A stretch of DNA of 15,659 nt from an uncultured Balneolaceae bacterium (GTDB lineage Bacteria; Bacteroidota; Rhodothermia; Balneolales; Balneolaceae): assembly GCA_938003885.1 (NCBI GenBank), contig CALKWT010000146.1:1-15659 (forward strand), written 5' to 3'. Positions 8,994 to 15,659 of this stretch are shown here, in pieces. A program made the translations under genes and the position numbers. The notes under the pieces are model-generated. The model was given only the letters and a program-made list of their open reading frames with translations, was not told the DNA's origin and ran no database searches. The stretch's first letter is position 1, and the number at the start of each line of letters is the position of its first letter.

Positions 8994-10091
8994 CTATTCA
9001 GTACCGATATAAATGATGTCATCGGACTCTGTTACCTTTTCCTGGAGCACCATTGATAAACCCTCCATGATCAGTCCAAGGTTATCGCTGCTGATGGTAC
9101 CAGACAATGTTTTGTCCTTCAGACCGTCAGAGAGTATCACGACCTCCTTTCCAAATACTTTGCCAATTCTCAGAGCGATCTCTTCCACACTCGTCTGATC
9201 GAACGTCCAGACATTTGTAATCCACGAAGTGTAGATTTTCGTATTTACCTGTTTGACCTCTATCAGATCGTTACTTTGACTGAATCGGGCCATATCTCCC
9301 GGTTTCAAGGTCAGTTCAGATGCTGTTTCCTCACCATTAAGGGATGCCTTGCTCACTCTTATTTCCCCTTCCTCCAGTATAGTTCTGGTATAGTCACTTG
9401 TTGTTTCAACCCAGAAAAGGGTCCCTGTCACATCCACATCTCCGTGCTTTGTTCTCACACTGAAGGTCCTCTGTATGGCCTCACTCTCTGAAGGCGTGAT
9501 ATCAAACAGAGCCTCCCCCTCCAGAATTACCTCAACATCTGCTGAACCTTCTGCTGCGTCAGACGACTTGGAATAAGAGAGATAAGAGTTTGCATTCAGA
9601 ACAATTCTGGAGCCATCGGGAAGGTGCAGATAGGCTCTCTCACCATAGGCCGTCTGATGTTCCGAGTTTGTTATGATCTGCATCCCCTCTTCGCCGGCCG
9701 GCATAGGTGAGGAGTTCATCATGAGAAAGAACAGCCCGGAGATCCCGGCAATCAGAACGGTTGTAGCCGCCAAAGTCCATCGGTACCCTTTTCTGCTTCG
9801 GGAGGTGTTATAAGAACTCTGCTGCCGATTACTCCGGTTTTGATAACCGTACGCCGATGTCTGGCTATGAAATTTTTTCAGCTCGACCTGAGGATCCGGA
9901 ATGACATGCTGCGGCCGTTCTGTCATCGATACCATGAAAAGTGCCTGGTCCAGCAAACTGTGATGGAGCGGATCTTTCTCCAGCCACTCCAGCCAGCGTT
10001 CCTGCTCAGATTTTGCAGCTTTTCCTTTCAGGAAACGAACGAACGAATCATCCTGTAACAGCTTCTCAATGTTATCCTCTTCCTGCACCAT
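8994..10091 (-). CDS. FecR-type transmembrane anti-sigma factor (Bacteroidota type with DUF4974)
   Basis: 365 residues. The cytoplasmic N-terminal part (about 1-100) begins with a short helical region (FVRFLKGKAAKSEQERWLEW) of the kind that binds the ECF sigma factor. One membrane segment lies at about 104-125 (RWTLAATTVLIAGISGLFFL). The periplasmic FecR domain spans about 147-247 (GERAYLHLPDGSRIVLNANS, then VTGTLFWVET and EEGEIRVS). The C-terminal DUF4974 domain spans about 290-363 (FDQTSVEEIALRIGKVFGKE, GTISSDNL). The length is typical. Its likely role is to hold and/or activate the sigma factor encoded just upstream (10157-10753, 65-base gap) until the STN domain of the downstream SusC signals that substrate is bound. 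Sigma, FecR, STN-SusC and SusD in this order form a classic cell-surface signalling cassette. Confidence 0.95.
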   Translation of the reverse strand: MVQEEDNIEKLLQDDSFVRFLKGKAAKSEQERWLEWLEKDPLHHSLLDQALFMVSMTERPQHVIPDPQVELKKFHSQTSAYGYQNRSNRQQSSYNTSRSRKGYRWTLAATTVLIAGISGLFFLMMNSSPMPAGEEGMQIITNSEHQTAYGERAYLHLPDGSRIVLNANSYLSYSKSSDAAEGSADVEVILEGEALFDITPSESEAIQRTFSVRTKHGDVDVTGTLFWVETTSDYTRTILEEGEIRVSKASLNGEETASELTLKPGDMARFSQSNDLIEVKQVNTKIYTSWITNVWTFDQTSVEEIALRIGKVFGKEVVILSDGLKDKTLSGTISSDNLGLIMEGLSMVLQEKVTESDDIIYIGTE

Positions 10092-10156
10092 TCTTCGGCT
10101 TTAATTACACTTCACACCTAAAGACACAGCCGAAACGGGAAAGTACCGGAAAAAGA

Positions 10157-10753
10157 TCAATCTTTTTTTGTAACAAGTCTGGAAATCTCTTCTCTCATAT
10201 TTCTGATCCCCTCATAAATGCAATTTTTCACCCTTTGAACAGAGAGATCCAGAATAGAGGCGATCTCCCGATTTGTTAATCCATGCTGCAGTCTCAGATA
10301 CAGTACTTCACGTTCACGATCAGAAAGATTCTGATAAACTCTCAGGAAGAGTTCTTGCCGCTCCTTCTCTTTTTCTCTCTGAATGGTCTGCTCTTCGATG
10401 GTGACTAAAATTGGTATATGTTCCTCCATATACTTCCTGTTGAGCCGGGCGATGGATGCGTTCTTGTTTTTCTGCCTGAAGATCATACGACGAAGAGCGT
10501 GCAAGAGATAGTATTCTACAGATTCTGCCCGCTTTAACGAGCCCCTGTTCCTCCACAGCTTCAGGAATAACTCCTGAATGGCATCCTGAACTTCGCTTCT
10601 GGACTCTGTGAGATTCATTCCATACAGAAACAACCTGTTATAATATCGCACAAAAATGTTGCCCAGAGCTTCCTCATCACCATCCAGAAATGCGGACCAC
10701 AATTCAATTTCCGGATGATTCAGCGTTTCTCTGTTGTCACTCGTTTTATGCAT
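10157..10753 (-). CDS. FecI-like ECF RNA polymerase sigma factor
   Basis: 198 residues, the normal size for a Bacteroidota ECF sigma factor of the FecI-like type. Sigma region 2 spans about 24-92: ALGNIFVRYYNRLFLYGM, then the region 2.2-like DAIQELFLKLWRNRGSL. Region 4 spans about 138-188, with LSDREREVLYLRLQHGLTNR and the helix-turn-helix EIASILDLSVQRVKNCIYEG. A linker rich in Glu, Lys and Gln lies between them. It should direct RNA polymerase to the promoters of this locus under control of the FecR protein encoded next. The ATG at 10753 starts the only good frame; no Shine-Dalgarno sequence is visible, as is common in this phylum. It is the first gene of the second transcription unit. Confidence 0.96.
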   Translation of the reverse strand: MHKTSDNRETLNHPEIELWSAFLDGDEEALGNIFVRYYNRLFLYGMNLTESRSEVQDAIQELFLKLWRNRGSLKRAESVEYYLLHALRRMIFRQKNKNASIARLNRKYMEEHIPILVTIEEQTIQREKEKERQELFLRVYQNLSDREREVLYLRLQHGLTNREIASILDLSVQRVKNCIYEGIRNMREEISRLVTKKD

Positions 10754-11044
10754 GGAGTTCTGACTGAATCGATTTAGCTTTTTACATAATTTATTAATAC
10801 GGCTCAGCGGACTCGTAATCTGGTATTAATTTTGTTGATACTACACAAAATTTATGGTAAACCACAACACGCGCGCTTTGGCCGGTTGATAAATAAATAT
10901 TCTATCGTGAATTGTCAAGTCCGATCATCTTCACCTCCCAAATATTTATTTTCAAAAGACTCACAGGGTGGTATCGGGAATCAATATTCCGGGGATTTCT
11001 TTCTCCATTTTTTCTGATTGGCTTTCTGAGTCTCCCTTTTTTGC
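10754..11044. other. Non-coding control region upstream of the sigma-factor gene
   Basis: No credible gene is present on either strand. Reading in the direction of the sigma gene, a TTGACA hexamer lies at 10918-10913, followed by the A/T-rich stretch at 10905-10889, but no convincing -10 element sits at the right spacing. An 11-bp A/T-only inverted repeat pairs 10891-10901 (AAATAAATATT) with 10941-10951 (AATATTTATTT). A plus-strand TAATTTTG at 10827-10834 fits the Bacteroidota -7 consensus but points away from any gene. The promoter of the sigma-FecR-SusCD unit probably lies here, but I cannot place it firmly. Confidence 0.5.
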
Positions 11045-11087
11045 ACAAAAAAAAACCCATATCCGTTATGACACAGATATGGGTTTT
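11045..11087 (-). terminator. Rho-independent terminator of the upstream susC-susD unit
   Basis: A perfect 12-bp stem pairs 11052-11063 (AAAACCCATATC) with 11076-11087 (GATATGGGTTTT) around a 12-base loop. On the minus strand the stem runs straight into a tract of nine T residues, so it terminates transcripts coming from the SusD gene whose stop is at 11121. The hairpin starts 33 bases after that stop. Because it is A-rich on one side and T-rich on the other it could also work in the plus direction, but no plus-strand gene reads into it. Confidence 0.9.
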
Positions 11088-11120
11088 ATGTAAAACTAAC
11101 CGGTTAAAGGCAGATCACCA

Positions 11121-12746
11121 TTAGTAGCCGGGATTTTGAACCAGAGTAGGTTCCACCTTCAGGCTGGTTTCATGGAATGGCCACAGGTATTGATGTGGCT
11201 GGAAGGAACGATCTTCAATGTGCAGGGATTCCAGCTGTCCGTTTACCTCCCTTGTATGACCCAAGGCCGGCTGGTTCAGAACGTCTTCCGCAATCCTCCA
11301 GCGGATAATGTCATCATATCTGAGGCCCTCACCAGCAAACTCTACCCTTCTTTCATTCTGAATCAGTTCAATCCAGTCCTGCTGAGAAAAGTTACTATAG
11401 TGAGGGAGCCTCACATCTGCTACAGACATATCGAGTCCTGCCCTTTCCCGGACCTGATTGATTGCCTGCTTTGCAAGATCGTCCACATCATTCATCATGA
11501 TCTTGGCTTCTGCGTAGGTAAGCAGAACTTCAGAATAGCGAAGCAGCCCGTAGGTAAGGTTTCCATCCCGGAATGCATCCAATTCCGAAACAAACTTTTT
11601 GAACCAGTAGCCGGAAGAACTTGAGCGCTGCTGTTCATGAAAGAAAGGTGAGTCGGGATTGTAAATATCGATCACATCATCAATGAACTGATCTCCATGG
11701 CCGAAAATACTGGCAGCCAGACGCGGATCCCGGTTCAATTTGGGGTTCAGCTCATACTCCTCTTTGGTATGTAGTGGACACTCATCGATTCTCCTGCCCT
11801 GCAGAGTCCAGTAGGAGTCGACCAGTGACTTCAGAGGTACATTATAGGACTGCCCGGCACCGGTTCTGTAGTGGGGCCCGATATCCCTGAATGAGTACGT
11901 AACGTTGGTTCCCACAGCTTCAAGATTTTGATGGATAATGAACTCATTATTTATATTGTGCCCTGTGTACTGGAACAGGCCTTCATAGTCGTGGTAGAGT
12001 TCGTATCTGCCACTATCCATAATCTCTTTTGCGAGACTTGCAGCCAGGTCATACCTCTCGAAGTAGAGCGCATATCTCATGACCATCGCTTTGAATGAGT
12101 ACCTGTTGAACATATATTTGTCCGTGTTGTACTCATCTGGCGGAAGATTCTCTGCAATCTCCTCCGCCATGGCAAAAAGAGTTTCCAAAATTTCCTCTTT
12201 AGGGGTAATCGGCTGTACGGCATCTACCAGGTCGGCGGGCTCCAGGTGAAAGGAGACATCACCCCATCGGAACACCACCTCAAAATAGTGCCAGATACGA
12301 AGACCCTTCAGGATATTCTCATATCTGTCTCGCACTGATTCATTATCTACATAGGGAGCATCGATGTTTGCTATATAGGTATTAAGCCGGCCGATATGCT
12401 TCATATGTATTGTATAGTAGTACTCTGTCAGCCTGGAGTTGGCATTCAGGTTTCCATTGGCAATCACCTGGTGGTGGTCCCCGGAAACCCTTGCATAGGC
12501 GTTGTCGGAACGACCGTCTTTCATGTAGTGGAGTAAACGCCTGTCATTACGGGGGGTAAAGAAATCCAGGTAGGAGCTATATGTGACCCGCTGGAGATCC
12601 CCTTCGTCATTAAAGAACTCAACAAAGGTTGTTGCTGTGGGGTCTGTCTTGTCAAGAAACCCCTCACATCCTAAAAAGCTGATTGCCAGTAGGGCAATAC
12701 CAAAGATCTTTTTCATACTCGATTTTGAATTTTGTAATAATTTCAT
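11121..12746 (-). CDS. SusD/RagB-family outer-membrane lipoprotein (second system)
   Basis: With the ATG at 12746 the protein has 541 residues. I chose this start because it avoids overlap with the stop of the SusC gene at 12763 and leaves a 16-base gap, nearly the same as in the other SusC-SusD pair. An in-frame ATG at 12779 would add 11 residues, and one at 12716 (MKKIFGIALL) would give a shorter signal peptide. All three include the lipobox F-L-G-C. SusD features: ILKGLRIWHYFEVVFRWGDV in the N-terminal TPR-like part; LRYSEVLLTYAEAKIMMND, INQVRERAGLD and IQNERRVEFAGEGLRYDDII in the C-terminal domain; and the NPGY end. It should form a surface complex with the SusC encoded before it. It is clearly divergent from the SusD at 3725-5491, so it is not a recent duplicate. 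Confidence 0.96.
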   Translation of the reverse strand: MKLLQNSKSSMKKIFGIALLAISFLGCEGFLDKTDPTATTFVEFFNDEGDLQRVTYSSYLDFFTPRNDRRLLHYMKDGRSDNAYARVSGDHHQVIANGNLNANSRLTEYYYTIHMKHIGRLNTYIANIDAPYVDNESVRDRYENILKGLRIWHYFEVVFRWGDVSFHLEPADLVDAVQPITPKEEILETLFAMAEEIAENLPPDEYNTDKYMFNRYSFKAMVMRYALYFERYDLAASLAKEIMDSGRYELYHDYEGLFQYTGHNINNEFIIHQNLEAVGTNVTYSFRDIGPHYRTGAGQSYNVPLKSLVDSYWTLQGRRIDECPLHTKEEYELNPKLNRDPRLAASIFGHGDQFIDDVIDIYNPDSPFFHEQQRSSSSGYWFKKFVSELDAFRDGNLTYGLLRYSEVLLTYAEAKIMMNDVDDLAKQAINQVRERAGLDMSVADVRLPHYSNFSQQDWIELIQNERRVEFAGEGLRYDDIIRWRIAEDVLNQPALGHTREVNGQLESLHIEDRSFQPHQYLWPFHETSLKVEPTLVQNPGY

Positions 12747-12762
12747 TGTGGTGGATTCTGGA

Positions 12763-15659
12763 TTAATAAATAGATGCACGAATACCCACGCTTAACCGGG
12801 CCATTCTGGGATAATGCCCATTACCATTGTGCCAGGAGACATCCGAAGCATCAGCGCGTTCTGGATCCAGTCCCTCCCACTTTGTAAATGTAAACAGATC
12901 CTGGGCGTTCAGATAGAAGCGCACATTCCTGAAACTGTTTCCAATCTCCGGGAAGGTGTAGCCAACTTCTATCGTTTTGATTCTAAAGTAGGAAGCATCG
13001 CTCAGCCAGACATCACTCAACATGGTGTTGGGAGAGGTACCTGTCCATACTCTTGGAAAGCGGCTGTCGGGTGTATCCGGGGTCCACCTATTCTCCATAT
13101 AATATTCTCGGGGTGCACCCATGTCGTTACTTCCCCCATCCACATAGACAGGAAAGCCTTCTTGTCCCAGTAGCCGCCCGGTTCTCTTACCAACTCCCTG
13201 GCCGATGATGGTGAAGTCCCACCCTTTATACCAGACATTCAGGTTCAGTGCATAATTGTAGCGTGGAAGCGGATCTCCCAGGTAGACTCTGTCCTGGTCG
13301 TTGATTACCCCATCCCCGTTCTGATCCACATAGCGGATATCTCCAGGCAGGGTATTGGGAAGTGTAGCGCTGGTTGCATCAATCTCTTCCTGTGTCTGGA
13401 AATAGCCATCGCTTTCAAATCCATAATAGTTATTGATCGGAATTCCTCTGTACCAGACCCGGTCGGTATCCCCTTTGAAGTTCAAGGTATCAGATGCCGC
13501 ATAACCTGCTTTCAGCATTTTGTTTTTGTTATCGAACACCATTCCTCCAATCCGATAACCGAAGTCACCGATGTTGTCACTCCAATCTGCTGAAAGTTCC
13601 CAGCCTTTGTTTTCAACCTCACCAATATTCACTGCAGATTCCAGTGAATGGGAACCGGTGAGTGGGGGTACTGTGAACTGATCATAGATCAGATCGAATG
13701 AGTGCTTATTGTACGCTTCGAACGTTAGATTTAACCGGCTGTCGAGTGTGGTAAGATCCACTCCAATGTTGGCTTGTCTCTGCTTTTCCCATGTAAAGGC
13801 TGGGTTGGGTACCCTCATGGTCCAGCCCCAGTTGTTCACAACTTCCTGCCAGAGATAGGGAGCCACATTTTCGTTACCGATCAGACCGTAAGAAACCCGA
13901 AACTTCAGCTCATCCAGAATGCCGCTCTCTGTAAGGCCTGACATAAACGCTTCGTTATGCGCATTCCATGCAATGGCTCCCGAGGGAAAGAAACCCCAGC
14001 GGTGACCCGGTGCAAATTTACTGCTTCCGTCCGTCCGGGCTGTAAACTCCAGGATATATCGGTTGTCGAAAGAATAGTTCACCTTACCGAAGAAAGATGC
14101 TTTACTGATCTCCCTGTAATCTGTATAGGTGTGATTCATCACTTCTGTACCGGCAGTAATGTAGAGGTTATCTCTGCCCTGTCGCAGTTCGGTAATGTAA
14201 TTTACCAGTGCACGTGCGGTCAGCTGGCTCTCACTTACTCCCTGGCTGGCTCCAACCTCATTGTTCCATACCTGCACGGGAATTCCGGTTGCATCATAGA
14301 AACGGAAGTTTCTTCGCACGTGCTTGTTGGCCGATTTATTAATCATATAAGACACGTTTCCGGAAATGTGAAGATTTTCATTCACATTAAATCTCGGACG
14401 CAGGTTAATCGTGCTTCTGTCATACATGTTGTTCCGGGTTCCACCGAAGTTGATCGAGGCCAGCGGGTTCATGTTATTATGCAGGATGTAGTGATTTTCC
14501 AGATCTGAGTCGTAAAAAACATCCTGGGTCGGATTCATTCTCCACGCTGTCCGATAAAGCCCGTGACCGTCGGAATTGGCGTGAAGTCTGTCTACCTGCA
14601 ACCTGTGGGCATAGAAGTCTGCCAACAGCACAAACCGGTCTGCAATGTTGATGTTTGTATTAAACCGGGTCGTGAACTTGTTGGTGCCTTCGTATGCATT
14701 CAACCCTCCTTCCTGATTGTATCCAATCATCAGGTTAAATGTACCCACTCCACCACCCCCCGAGATATTCGCGGATGTGTTGTGTGAATAGGCTGTCCGT
14801 TGCATGATTGTATCCATCCAATCGGTATTGGGAGTTTGCCCTGCTCGAGCCGCATCAATCTCTTGTTGGGTGTATTGCAAGCTCTGCCCCTGAATGGACC
14901 GGGCTTCATTCCGTAGCATCATAAAATCTGCTGATCCCACAAAATCCGGGAGATCGATCGGATTGTGCATAGCCGTCCAAGTGTGTACATCAACAGAGAA
15001 CCTGTCGGAAATACCACGCTCTGTTTCAATCAGAATTACACCATTTGCACCCCGGGATCCGTACATAGAAGCGGAAGCGGCATCCTTCAAAACTGTGATA
15101 CTTCTCACCTGGTTGGGATCAATATCAGTCAAAGACTGCTCCATTCCATCTACAATTACCAGAGGGGCACTGCTCTGAAGTGTGCTGATCCCCCGGATCT
15201 GAATGTTGCCAGGCACCTGTCCGGGAAGGTTACTCCCCTGCATTAAATTCACACCGGGAAGGGTTCCCTTGAAAACTTCCTGCAGTTTGGCAACCGGCCC
15301 TGACCGAACCCGTTCGATATCAATGGTGGAGACCGATGAGGCCACGTGCTGAGATTGTACTTCGCTATATCCAAGGACAACCAGTTCTTCCAGCCCGACA
15401 GTTTGTTCCGACATCACAAGATTGTACTCATCGTCACTCAGGGATCGTGAGTTAACCTCTCTGGACTGGAAGCCGATCATACTGAAAATCAGCGTGGCTT
15501 CATCCGAAATATTGATCTCATAATAGCCGTCAGCGTCGGAAACAGTTCCGATATTGGTTCCCATCAGAACAATATTCACCCCGGGCAGTGGATCTCCATT
15601 CCTATCTGTAATCCTACCATATATTGTTCTTTGAGCAACCTCTGAGCCGTCAGTTTCAT
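12763..15659 (-). CDS. SusC/RagA-family TonB-dependent transporter (second system; N-terminus beyond right edge)
   Basis: The frame is open from the right edge to a TAA at 12763-12765: 964 residues are visible. The GTG at 15579 is internal to a CarboxypepD-regulatory-like domain, not a start, because the domain begins upstream of it (TIYGRITDRNGDPLPGVNIV) in the same frame. The plug follows, with ELVVLGYSEVQ, NIQIRGISTLQ, PLVIVDGME, TVLKDAASASMYGSRGANG and VILIETERG. The barrel ends in LSVGIRASIY with a terminal aromatic residue. A DQNGDGVINDQD loop lies in the C-terminal third, as in many SusC barrels. Signal peptide and any STN domain lie outside the window. The acidic linker before the regulatory-like domain (ETDGSEVAQRTI) resembles the post-STN linker of the other SusC here, so an STN domain is possible. 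The gene is followed after 16 bases by its SusD partner and then by a strong terminator. Confidence 0.96.
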   Translation of the reverse strand, partial: ETDGSEVAQRTIYGRITDRNGDPLPGVNIVLMGTNIGTVSDADGYYEINISDEATLIFSMIGFQSREVNSRSLSDDEYNLVMSEQTVGLEELVVLGYSEVQSQHVASSVSTIDIERVRSGPVAKLQEVFKGTLPGVNLMQGSNLPGQVPGNIQIRGISTLQSSAPLVIVDGMEQSLTDIDPNQVRSITVLKDAASASMYGSRGANGVILIETERGISDRFSVDVHTWTAMHNPIDLPDFVGSADFMMLRNEARSIQGQSLQYTQQEIDAARAGQTPNTDWMDTIMQRTAYSHNTSANISGGGGVGTFNLMIGYNQEGGLNAYEGTNKFTTRFNTNINIADRFVLLADFYAHRLQVDRLHANSDGHGLYRTAWRMNPTQDVFYDSDLENHYILHNNMNPLASINFGGTRNNMYDRSTINLRPRFNVNENLHISGNVSYMINKSANKHVRRNFRFYDATGIPVQVWNNEVGASQGVSESQLTARALVNYITELRQGRDNLYITAGTEVMNHTYTDYREISKASFFGKVNYSFDNRYILEFTARTDGSSKFAPGHRWGFFPSGAIAWNAHNEAFMSGLTESGILDELKFRVSYGLIGNENVAPYLWQEVVNNWGWTMRVPNPAFTWEKQRQANIGVDLTTLDSRLNLTFEAYNKHSFDLIYDQFTVPPLTGSHSLESAVNIGEVENKGWELSADWSDNIGDFGYRIGGMVFDNKNKMLKAGYAASDTLNFKGDTDRVWYRGIPINNYYGFESDGYFQTQEEIDATSATLPNTLPGDIRYVDQNGDGVINDQDRVYLGDPLPRYNYALNLNVWYKGWDFTIIGQGVGKRTGRLLGQEGFPVYVDGGSNDMGAPREYYMENRWTPDTPDSRFPRVWTGTSPNTMLSDVWLSDASYFRIKTIEVGYTFPEIGNSFRNVRFYLNAQDLFTFTKWEGLDPERADASDVSWHNGNGHYPRMARLSVGIRASIY

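Noticed and set aside
10827..10834. TAATTTTG on the plus strand, matching the Bacteroidota -7 promoter element
   Set aside because: No TTTG-type upstream element lies at the right distance and no plus-strand gene follows.
10832..11124. Small plus-strand frames of 61 and 70 codons in the intergenic region
   Set aside because: They run through the terminator hairpin or low-complexity A/T sequence, lack any recognisable feature and have no supporting start signal.
15577..15579. GTG at 15579 as the start of the second SusC
   Set aside because: The frame stays open to the window edge and the upstream codons encode the beginning of the conserved regulatory-like domain, so the gene is truncated by the window instead.
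1..15659. CRISPR arrays, insertion sequences, tRNA or rRNA genes
   Set aside because: I saw no direct-repeat arrays, transposase motifs, terminal inverted repeats or RNA-gene signatures anywhere in the window.

Overview
The window looks like part of a polysaccharide- or glycoconjugate-utilisation type locus from the Bacteroidota/FCB group. SusC- and SusD-type proteins, a FecI-like ECF sigma factor, a Bacteroidota-style FecR with a C-terminal DUF4974 domain, and a large FG-GAP/VCBS plus ASPIC/UnbV lipoprotein together point strongly to that group. Base composition is moderate, roughly half G+C, and Shine-Dalgarno sequences are weak or absent before the starts, which also fits. The genus cannot be named from the sequence; marine or environmental Bacteroidota, Balneolota or Rhodothermota are all possible. 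All seven genes lie on the minus strand, so transcription runs from high to low coordinates.

Region by region, in the direction of transcription: (1) 15659 to 12763 is a SusC-type TonB-dependent transporter whose N-terminus lies beyond the right edge. It is followed after a 16-base gap by its SusD-type lipoprotein (12746 to 11121). A strong intrinsic terminator at 11045-11087 closes this unit. (2) 11044 to 10754 is non-coding and must hold the control region of the next unit. (3) 10753 to 3725 carries an ECF sigma factor, a FecR anti-sigma factor, a second SusC with an N-terminal STN signalling domain, and a second SusD. (4) 3724 to 3511 is a spacer with an unusual G-tract/C-tract hairpin that has two competing arms. 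(5) 3510 to beyond the left edge is a very large surface-lipoprotein gene with two FG-GAP/VCBS propeller-like halves, each followed by an ASPIC/UnbV domain.

How the genes probably work together: a substrate binds the SusC-SusD complex (5509-8925 and 3725-5491) at the outer membrane. The STN domain of SusC contacts the periplasmic part of FecR (8994-10091), FecR releases or activates the sigma factor (10157-10753), and the sigma factor raises transcription of the operon. The large lipoprotein is a likely extra surface binding component, but its function is inferred. No glycoside hydrolase, lyase, sulfatase or peptidase lies in the window, so the substrate cannot be assigned. The upstream SusC/SusD pair is a separate, divergent system; the few residues before its plug-side domain suggest it may also carry an STN domain outside the window.

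The individual families here are known. The most unusual points are the duplicated propeller-ASPIC architecture of the large lipoprotein and the competing G/C hairpin between susD and that gene.
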